From: Boesenbergia rotunda
Taxonomy: Eukaryota; Streptophyta; Magnoliopsida; Zingiberales; Zingiberaceae
Direction of reading: 5' to 3'
NCBI GenBank assembly: GCA_024364735.1
Contig: JAGFNQ010009418.1
Location: 161,672-225,671 of the forward strand
DNA: 64,000 nt
The translations under genes and the position numbers were made by a program. Shown here in pieces: positions 53,565 through 61,888 of the stretch (its first letter is position 1; each line of letters starts with the position of its first letter). A model generated the notes under the pieces. It had not been told where the DNA came from and did not search any database. It was given only the letters and a program-made list of their open reading frames with translations.

Positions 53565-54812
53565 TGTTGGTGCCGGAAGCACCAAGATCGAACCTGTGTT
53601 TTAATAATGGCAAAGGGTTCATAAGTTAAGGTGTTATTGTGATCTAATGAACTTGTTGAAGTGCGCAGGGAAAGTCCTAGGTAAACTAGGCACGAAGTCC
53701 TGATTCAAGGAATTGAGCAATAAGCCTTGGCCGAGGGTTGAGCACCTAAGTCCTGACATTGGGTTGGGCAATAAGTCCTGGTCTCGGACTGGGCACGAAG
53801 TCCTGATTCGAGAAATTGGGCAATAAGTCCTGGCCGAGGGCTGGGCACCGGAGACCTGACCGGGGGTTGGGCAATAAGTTATGGTCGTGGACTAGACATG
53901 AAGACCTGATCTGGAGGATTGGGCAAAAGTCTAACCGGAGGAGCCGGTTGGCAAAAAGGTAAATTCTCCTGAGAGGAGTAGGCAAGGACGCGTTCCCCGT
54001 AGGAGAGAACACTAGGCGTCGGTTCGACCTAGGGTTCCATTTTGGATGCCCAAAGTCAGAACCAAGATAGCTCAAGCTGTTAACTTGACTTAACATATAT
54101 ATTATTTATGTTTTAGAACTAACCCTGGTTGCAGGAACAAAGGTTGAAGTGTTCTACTTCCCAGGCGCCTGAATGGAGTCAGGCACTTGTATGGTGACAG
54201 GCGCCCCAGATGAAGGGTGTTCCAAAGCAGTTTCAAAGCAAAGCCTCCACGTCAGCAAATGAGACGCATGTGTTGATACAAGCGCCCCAGTTAACTCAGG
54301 CACCCCAGTTGAAGGGATAACTGCTGATCAAGTCTGCGGATGAGGATTCACATAGAACAGCCATGTGTCAGGCACCCCCTTCAACACAAGCGCCCAAGCA
54401 TGCTCTATAAATAGGGGTTCACCCCCTTGCTTCTAGATACAACTGCTTCCAACGAATTCATTCAAGCGCTCTACTCCAAACGATCCGTGCTCAAGTCTCA
54501 AGCGCCAACGACGACCCACGGCTCCGATCTTTGAATCTTCTCTGGTCGTCGGTATAATTTTTAATTAATTGTTGTATTTAAATTCTGTATTCGAACTTCA
54601 ACTTTGTAATACTTTTATGAAATATAGAATTGCCCAACGTAAACGGTCAAGGACTGTGGGCCTTGGAGTAGGAGCCGATCTAGACTCCGAACCAAGTAAA
54701 AGAAAACCGAGTTAGCATTGTCTTGCAATTTTTCCGTTGCTTATTACTCTTATTTTTCCGAAAAAGATTTTATCGTTATTCACCCCCTCTATCGATTCTA
54801 AACGATCCCACA
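53565..54812 (+). repeat. E5 5' LTR (1248 bp)
   Basis: TGTTGGTGCC...CCCACA. Distal U3 tandem repeats built on 'gggcaataagtcctgg' (53680-53950), degenerate GGCGCC motifs (54160-54400), TATA CTATAAATAG at 54405-54414, and the CCCCCTCTATCGAT motif near the end. Confidence 0.92.
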
Positions 54813-54814
54813 TG

Positions 54815-54826
54815 TGGTATCAGAGC
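54815..54826 (+). other. E5 primer binding site (initiator tRNA-Met)
   Basis: TGGTATCAGAGC, two bases after the LTR. Confidence 0.93.
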
Positions 54827-55038
54827 GGGTGGCTCAAATCTGGTGCAACCACCAATTGAGCGATTTTCGGATTTTTTTTCATTTTTAAAATATTTTTTAT
54901 TATTCGTAATTTTACTCGTTCATCGAGGTTAGTGCAACATCACTCGATTTGTTTGATTATTATTTTTCTGCCGCACTACTAATCCAAGACTTAGTCTTGG
55001 AACAAGTTTTTTTTTGGAAATTTTACAGATCAAAATCT

Positions 55039-56375
55039 ATGGCCAATCAAGAGTGGAGCAGTGCCCGTCCACCGCTCTTCTCCGGCGAGAATTTCAAATT
55101 TTGGAGAAATCAAATGGAATCTCATCTGAAGGCTCATATGGACATATGGATGATAATCCAAACGGGATTCACTTTTCCCGCAAAAGATGGATTATCAATC
55201 GCATGGACAAACTGGATGAACCAACACTCAATAAGATTGAGACAGATGCAAGGGCGACTGCAATCCTACAATGTGGCCTAACCAAAGAACAACTCAAACT
55301 AGTCGGACTATTCGGATGTGCTAGAGAAATTTGGGAGAAATTGATCAACCTACATCAAGAGAACTCAGGCATCGAGCTCTTAGAAGGGGTTCTATCCAGA
55401 TCATTGGAAGAATCAGATGAAGAAGAAGATCAGGTAAGCTATCTCGCACTCTCGACTCAAGCACAAGTAGCTGAGACAGAATCGGTACCCGACTTCGAAA
55501 TCGACTTCAAACTAGAATCAGAAGACGAGTCTGCCGAGACCGAATCGGTACTCGACTCCGAAATCGACTCCAGACCAGAATCAGAAGATGAGTTTGCTGA
55601 GACCGAATCTATACCTAATGTTGATTTTTCTTCTGAATTAAAATTACATGAGCAAACTAATGCTACATTGGTCGAGAAGAGTATTGCTTTTGGTGCAGGA
55701 AAAACTCCAAGAGAATCAGAGAAGGAGAAGCAACACCCAATATCCGAATCCGAATCAGATTCTGAGTCTGACGACAACGGAGTGAAACTGGTCTGGTTGG
55801 CTTGTGACTACTACAAGGTGTTGAAGAACCAAACAAGAAAAAGGAAAATGGCAAAAGTCAAGGGGGAGATTTTCAACGAGGAATCAAAAGGTAACATTGT
55901 AAATTCAAAATTTAAAAGTCACATAATATGTTATAAATGCAGGGAGAGAGGGCGCTACCATAACCAGTGTCGTACTCGCAAGAGTCGATCTTCACCACCT
56001 ACGACAAAGGAACAAGTTTCAGGAACACGAAAGGACAAGAGTCACATTCAATGCTTTAAGTGCCAGAAGTTCAGGCATTACACAAGTAAATGCATAAAAG
56101 GAACCCCCAAGGATACTGGACAAACAACCGAGAAAGGTAAATTTACCTTAAATGAAAATCCAGTGTTTATCTCAAATACTAATATCCTGCCCAAACACTC
56201 TTGGTCAAATTCAAATAGCTTAATTGAATCATGTAGATTAATTAAGACAAATTTTAGAAAATTAAAACAAGAAAATGAGACTCTGAAAAGTAAGGTTGAT
56301 ATGCTAGAAATTCTAAATCACAATCTTGCTGACTTTGAAAATTCGGAGTTTTACTCCAATTATGACTTTACTTAG
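55039..56375 (+). pseudogene. gag: E5 copia Gag, one frameshift, two zinc knuckles
   Basis: Start MANQEWSSARPPLFSGENFK at 55039. The frame shifts once near 55195-55215 and then stays open to TAG at 56375. The UBN2-type domain is shortened (after LHQENSGIELLEG it passes directly to an acidic region). The acidic region has a 63-bp duplication (55470-55532 and 55533-55595: AETESV..EID...ESEDE). Then ELKLHEQTNATLVEKSIAFGAGK, the linker SESESDSESDD, and two zinc knuckles. The first reads CYKCRERGRYHNQC, with Arg where the ligand His should be; the second, CFKCQKFRHYTSKC, keeps all four ligands. The C-terminal coiled coil (LKQENETLKSKVDMLEI) replaces the QAWVPKLCL tail of E1-E4. It is a diverged branch of the same Gag group. 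Confidence 0.85.
55470..55616 (+). repeat. 63-bp tandem duplication in E5 gag
   Basis: Two full in-frame units (21 codons each) and a third partial unit. Ser/Glu/Asp-rich. Confidence 0.8.
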
Positions 56376-57455
56376 ATGATTTTCTTGAATAATTTCTTGT
56401 TGCTTGTTTATTTCATTTTTGCACTATTATTATGCTTAAACTTAGGAATGGTTAGTTAAGTACAAACGATTTACCTGAAACTTGAACAACATAGTATTAG
56501 GTGGAGGTGAGATGATAGTACGTTAGGGAAGCTCTTCTTAAAAGTCAAGTGGGGTAAGGCGTACTCTACTTGGTCTGTTTAGTCTGGTGGAACTAGCCGA
56601 AGCTAGCGAACCAAATTCTAAGCTAGTTAGACCAAAATTTCTCAAGAAGTAATTTGAAAATGAACTTTCAGAAAAAAGGCTTTATCAAGGAAAGGGTTGT
56701 TGCTCCAATAAGGCTACAACCAAAGTAGGTCTCTGTGTCTCACCAAGACCTGGAAGCCAATTATCGAAAGTCATTTTTAATTTACTATTTAATAAATTTA
56801 AATCTAACACAAGTTTTAATTAAATCTTAGATTTAATATTAATTTAAAGATAAAAATTAATACATCTCACAAAACAGATAAGGAGACATGTTTTGTCACT
56901 TAGAATTGGGTGAGTTGTCTAGGACCTAATAATGTAGTTTCAACCCAACCATTCAACATTGTTCAAAATTAATTCAACATTTTTTTTAAATTAATTCAAC
57001 ATTTTTTTCAAAATAAATTCAATTTTTTTAAAGATTAATTCAACATTTTTTGCAAAATTAATTCAACAGTTTTTTCAAAATTAATTCAGCATTTTTTTTC
57101 AAAATTAATTCTACATTCAAAATTAATTCTAATTGTACATTTAACATCTTCAAATTTTACTTAAAATATTCAGAATTAAAAATTTTCACTTAATATATCT
57201 CAAATTCAAAATTTCACCGCATCTTCAAAAATAAAATGCACTTAATTGAAACTTGGTGAAACACAAATGTTCAAAACCTCATCTTTTTAAGATTTTCAAA
57301 AATTAAATTAATCTCTTCAAAAGTTAACTGTGCCAAATTTGGAAAACCTTAAAAATTAACCCATTGTTGTTAATCAAACTAAGTTTTGATCATAATTACA
57401 ATAGAACCTAGGGCTTGATTGAAACTTGGTCAAACTTGGTCAAACATGGTCAACA
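56376..57455 (+). other. E5 post-gag non-coding region with conserved block
   Basis: Post-gag block at about 56495-56770 (GGTGGAGGTGAGATGATAG, AGACCTGGAAGCCAATTAT), the 'catctcacaaaacag' segment near 56865, then A/T-rich 'aaattaattcaacatttttt' repeats (56950-57130). No gene. Confidence 0.7.
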
Positions 57456-57612
57456 CGGGCGCCCGAGACCCTTACAGGCGCCCCAAACCTTTTTCGGCAT
57501 TCAAGGCAGTCAACCCTACCAAAAGCCTGAGCACACTAAACTCAGGCGCCCGAGAAACACTTGGGCGCCTCAATTCTGTCACGGGCGCCCAATAAACCCT
57601 CATGGGCACCCG
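57456..57612 (+). repeat. Internal GGGCGCCC array of E5 without ORF2
   Basis: About six GGGCGCCCG/AGGCGCC-type motifs (near 57457, 57476, 57544, 57563, 57582, 57602). The position matches the internal promoters of E2 and E3, but no TATA box follows and ORF2 is absent: the sequence passes straight to the pol tail at about 57640. Confidence 0.7.
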
Positions 57613-58380
57613 TTATCCCCTTTACAAATCCTTACCTGTGTCTGAGTTTAGCTTACTAAGAAGACAGTTAGGGTTGTGCTTAGTAGAATAGGACTGCTCT
57701 AATTTTTTTTCAAAAAATCTTTTATATTTACAAATTTTTTTATATTTTTCTGAAAAATCATTTCTTTTATTAAGTCTTGAAATTTAAAATTATTTTTCGA
57801 CTTAGATTTTTTGAAAAATTACCCCCTTTAAAACTAGGGTTTTCTTCGCAAATGGACTTAGCCTAGGCTTTAACCCTAAAATTGCATGCACCTATAGATC
57901 TAGAAGCCAGCATCTCACAAGCACCTTAGGACACTTTGATTGATAACCTAGACTGGGTTGGGATGCTGAGGTCTATGCCTTGACTCAAGATGCTTTAAGT
58001 CAGTGCATCTAGAGCAGTTGGGGCGATGAATACAATTGAACAACAATCAAGTTAAGTATTCAAGCTTAGAAAATCTAACTTGATTAGATCACTTAACTTG
58101 ACTAACCCTAGTGAAAGCTGATATTATATAACAGCCAGTAAGTAGCTAACTGGGTTAGATAGGACCCGAACAAGTTCGGTTTAAATTGGTTTGATCCTTT
58201 TGTTGCTTGGGTTCACTAGAGTTGGTTCAATACGTATTTAAAATTGGTATAACTGGCTCTGATTCGAAATTGATTTACAATTGGTTTCCTATCAATTTTT
58301 TTTTATATATAGCAAAGGGGGAGAGAAAAAAGAAAAGAGTAAAATTTTTTTATTTTTTTCATTTTTTCAAAAAGTAAAGT
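57613..58380 (+). other. E5 pol tail trace and conserved non-coding block
   Basis: 57640-57710 matches the last codons of the E2 RNase H remnant (…CTTACTAAGAAGACAGTTAG). 57830-58320 is the conserved block of E2 and E3 in opposite window orientation. No open frame. Confidence 0.7.
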
Positions 58381-59287
58381 TAAAGTTAAATTTTCAAGTG
58401 TTGCATTAAATTTTAAAGTTAAATTTGAGTGCATTAAAGTTTCAAGTGAAGATTTTTTTTTCAAAAATGTTTTAGTGCACAGATTTTTCTAAGCAAAATT
58501 TTTCTAAGTGTAGAAAAGTTTCTAAGCAAAATTTTTTTAAGTTTACAAATTTTTTTTCCAAGCAAAATCTTTCTAAGTGCACAAAATTGTTCTAAGCAAA
58601 ATTTTCTAAGTGCACAAAATTTTTCTAAGTGAAAATACTTTTCTAAATGCACAAATCTGTTTAAGTAAATTTTTCTAGGTGCAATATTTTACTAAGTGAC
58701 TTTTAAGAGTAAAATTTTTTCTAAATTTTTCTAAGTGGACAAAAATTTTCTAAGTGCACAAAATTTTTTAATGAAATTCTTTTCTAAGTGAAAATCTTGT
58801 CTAAGTGCTAAGTTGAAAATTTTTCTAAGTGCAAGATTTTTCTAAGCACAATATTTTTCTGAGTGCACAATTTTTTTAAGTAAAATTTTTAAGTGGACAA
58901 AATTTTTTTTAAGTGAAAAATTCTTCTAAATGAAAATCTTTTCTAAGTGAAAAACTTTTCTAAATTCAAATATTTCTAAGTGCAAATGTTTTTTGCAAAA
59001 AGATTTTTTTTCAAGTGCCCAATAGTTGTTTTTAAGTGGAAAATCTCTGTAAGTGTGCAAATGCTTTGTTTTGTTTTGCAAAACATTTGGTCAAAATTCA
59101 AACACTTAGTCTTTTTGAAAAACTACATATCATTGAAAGCTTCAAGGGGAGAATTTCTATTTCAGGGGGAGCTTAGTAAATATTTTTTTTCAAAAAGTGG
59201 TTTTCTTAGAATTAACATGTTCTTCTTATATAAATCTGCTTTATATGGTTTAAACTTAATTTTTTGAACCTGGTTGTCATAAATCAA
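58381..59287 (+). repeat. A/T-rich tandem array in E5 3' interior
   Basis: Dozens of short units built on 'tttttctaagtgcacaaaa' (58440-58990), the complement of the E2/E3 array motif, so the array keeps its orientation relative to the element. The rest of the stretch to the PPT is A/T-rich with no gene. Confidence 0.75.
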
Positions 59288-59299
59288 AAAGGGAAAGAT
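59288..59299 (+). other. E5 polypurine tract
   Basis: AAAGGGAAAGAT-type purine run directly before TGTTGGTG at 59300. Confidence 0.85.
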
Positions 59300-59523
59300 T
59301 GTTGGTGTCAAAAGCACCAAGATCGAGCATGTGTTTTGATAATGGCAAAGGGTTCATAAGTTAAGGTGTTATTGTGGTATAATGAACTTGTTGAAGTGCG
59401 CAGGGAAAGTCCTAGGTAAACTAGGCACGAAGTCCTGATTCAAGGAATTGGGCAATAAGTCTTGGCCGAGGGTTGGGCACCTAAGTCCTGACATTGGGTT
59501 AGGCAATAAGCCCTGGTCGTGGA
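59300..59523 (+). repeat. E5 3' LTR, first 224 bp
   Basis: Near-identical to 53565-53790. Interrupted after GTGGA by the G4 LTR (TGTAGCGACC). Confidence 0.9.
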
Positions 59524-59752
59524 TGTAGCGACCCGCCTTCTTACTGCCTTTAGACGGATCGTTACTTTCCTCTACTTCTCAACTCTTTTACATAACTAAA
59601 AATTTCGGAAATCTTTTCTTTGAATCTTTTAAATTCATCAAAAAATGATATTCTAACTTAAGTAGTCATGCATGATTCCATATTACACTTCCTTCTCAAA
59701 TCTCATAATTTATACTTATCGAAAACAGCTTTACTCAACCTAAACAGCCCGT

Positions 59753-59783
59753 ACCAGTCGACTGGTGACGTGGCAGTCGACTG
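59753..59783. repeat. CAGTCGACTG palindromes in G4 LTR
   Basis: ACCAGTCGACTGGT at 59753-59766 and CAGTCGACTG at 59774-59783, at the same relative place (about 230-260 bp from the LTR end) as the G0 cluster. Confidence 0.8.
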
Positions 59784-60467
59784 ATACGGCTGTATTCAGT
59801 TTTACAGGTTTTCGGCCCTTCTTTCCAAGTCCACCATTCCTTCAATTTCGAGCCATATCAAACTACGACACCATTTCTATACTCTATGTCAACTTCCCAA
59901 CCAATTTAACCAATCAAACGAATCCATAAACTTGATTTAGGACTTTTATGAAAGAAAATAAACTAAACAAATTTGTTTAAACTTTAACAATGGAGTTTGT
60001 ACCAATCTTGACTCCTATGCGTCCATGACATCAACTATAAGTTCTACAATCTTGCTAATGCATTATGAAATGTGATTACAACTTTTTTAAACATTTTTAA
60101 GCAATAAAACTCGATTCAAAAGGGAAATTGATACTATCTTGGCACAAACACCTTTTTCTCTAACAAAGTATCAATATTTCTAACTACTCACACTTTTACT
60201 CATCCAATGCAATCATGGGGATATATATGCTAAAGGAAATGACATGGAATCTCTACTCTAAGAAATTTAGCATATAAAACTATCCAGAACTCAAATACTC
60301 CATAATCACCATAAAGCAAGAACTTGAAATTTGGATAAACTTAAACATTGCAATTCAAATAACTAAAATGTCTCGTCTCAGGGATCTCTCCATAATCAGC
60401 CACCACACACACTCTACTCAGCACCGCCTCGTCGTCTTCCTTCAGAATTGCTTGCCTTTACCTTTAT

Positions 60468-61264
60468 CTGCAATAAGAGGAAATGCATCTATAAGCAAAA
60501 GCTTAGTAAGTACTATCTAGCTCACAAAATCTCGAATGTGCAAACATGCTTCTAGAACAATATGAAAATCATATGAGATACTAACATGCTTGAAAGAAAA
60601 CTAAGAACATGTATAGCTCAAAACATGCATACTCAAGCAATAAATAATCTCAATTTACTTTTCTTGGCTCAACTAGAAACTTTAGCTATTCTTTAACTTT
60701 TAGAAAACTCTTTAAATTTTCGAAAACTTTGCTAAAGCATATACTTGAAAATACTAATCACTTGGATCCACTGAAGACGTAAGTACCATCTGATATGCGC
60801 GTTCCCTAAAAGGTTGGGGTAGCGAGCCACCAATCCTAATAGAGCAGACCTTGGTCTACCAGGGCCAAGACCTTGGAATTGGACACCTGGATTTCTTTAA
60901 CGACGCCCTTGGACGCCGGGTACTGGCCTTATAAAATAAAATAGCTTTTCTTACTTTTCTTTCTTATCTGTAAATGCCTTGGCATTTTCTGGAGCACCTT
61001 GCGTGCTAAAATCCCTAAGTCTTGACTTTTGGGGATTTCTTAAGGCCTTGGCCTTTTCTTTTCTTATCTTTATCTTTTCTTTTCTTTTCTCATAGCTTTT
61101 CTTGGACCCTAAACTCACATAGGGTATTAATCAACATATATAAGCATATAATGAACTAATATCACATGCAAAAACTCAAACAAAAAGGAAATATCTCTTT
61201 TAAAAACTTTTAAAGGAAATTCTCGCGGAAAAACCGCCTCTTACTGCAGGTGAGCAGTACTTAC
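60468..61264 (-). other. Candidate intron inside G4 LTR
   Basis: Minus strand: donor AAA|GTAAGTA at 61264, acceptor TTATTGCAG ending at 60468 (797 bp). TCACCTGCAG follows the donor as in G0. ATAAAGGTAAAGG follows the acceptor, matching ATACAGGTAAAGG of G0. Confidence 0.45.
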
Positions 61265-61602
61265 TTTGATATCTTGGACTTACAACCAAGATTGATGTCT
61301 AGAGCTCGGAAGAAACTTGAGATCTCAGAGAATTCTTCACGTCTACGCGTTCCTCTCGTCGCGGGGATCCCAAATATAGGATTATCTCTTGGAGAAAAGC
61401 CTTGGCCGGCCCTCTAGGCCTTGGTGTGGCGTGCGCACAAGAGAGGAGAGGGAGAGGGGTCGGCGCAAGGTGTTGGCCGAAAGGGTTTTGAGAGAAAATC
61501 CCAACTTCTCTCTTTAAATTTTCTATTTATACTTAAGGGTCGGATCAACCTAACTATCGCTTAAATACCCTTCTCTCCATCCGTTTCTGTGCTTGATACC
61601 CC

Positions 61603-61657
61603 TAGCCCAGCCGGTTGGGCGCTTGTGCTGTTTCGCTGTGGTCGCGGGTTCGAACCG
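61603..61657 (+). other. tRNA-like A box/B box module in G4 LTR (antisense)
   Basis: TAGCCCAGCCGG (61603) fits the A-box consensus at every defined position, and GGTTCGAACC (61647) is a consensus B box, 44 nt apart as in a tRNA. The T-stem pairs only partly and no acceptor stem is evident, so it is not a functional tRNA gene. It lies on the strand opposite to the element's genes, about 200-250 bp inside the LTR, as in G1. Confidence 0.6.
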
Positions 61658-61853
61658 CCGGCTGCACTTAAGCTGTTTTTCCATTTTTGGCTTTTTCCTT
61701 TTTCTTTTTCTTTTTCCAAAAATACCAAACGGACTCGGAAAATTCCATAAAAATACTCTAAAAATTCCTAAAAATATCTAGAATATTACTAAACCTTTTC
61801 TAAATAATTCTAAGGACTTTAAGAACTAAAAATGAAAATTTTGGGGCGTTACA

Positions 61854-61868
61854 ATCCCCCATACCTTA
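61854..61868 (-). other. G4 polypurine tract
   Basis: The minus strand reads AAGGTATGGGGGATT before the LTR start TGTAACGCCCC. Confidence 0.9.
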
Positions 61869-61888
61869 TAAAAAGTTCGTCCTCGAAC

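Larger units (their letters stand above)
53565..59523 (+). mobile_element. Non-autonomous Ty1/copia element E5, 3' LTR interrupted by G4
   Basis: Order: 5' LTR, PBS, gag, post-gag block, GC-palindrome array, short pol tail, conserved non-coding block, A/T repeats, PPT, start of 3' LTR. There is no ORF2, protease, integrase or RT. It is inserted in E4's RT after GTTTA. The remainder of its 3' LTR must lie to the right of G4. Confidence 0.9.
59524..61853 (-). repeat. G4 3' LTR (2330 bp)
   Basis: Minus strand TGTAACGCCCC...GGGTCGCTACA. TATA TATAAATA at 61531-61524, leader, splice-donor-like GTAAGTA at 61264, acceptor TTGCAG at 60468, GTGTGTGTG tract near 60400, and CAGTCGACTG palindromes at 59753-59783. 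A tRNA-like module on the plus strand lies at 61603-61657. Same family group as G0. Confidence 0.9.

Noticed and set aside
61603..61675. Functional tRNA gene
   Set aside because: A and B boxes are good, but no 7-bp acceptor stem is found and the T-stem pairs poorly. Kept only as a tRNA-like module.
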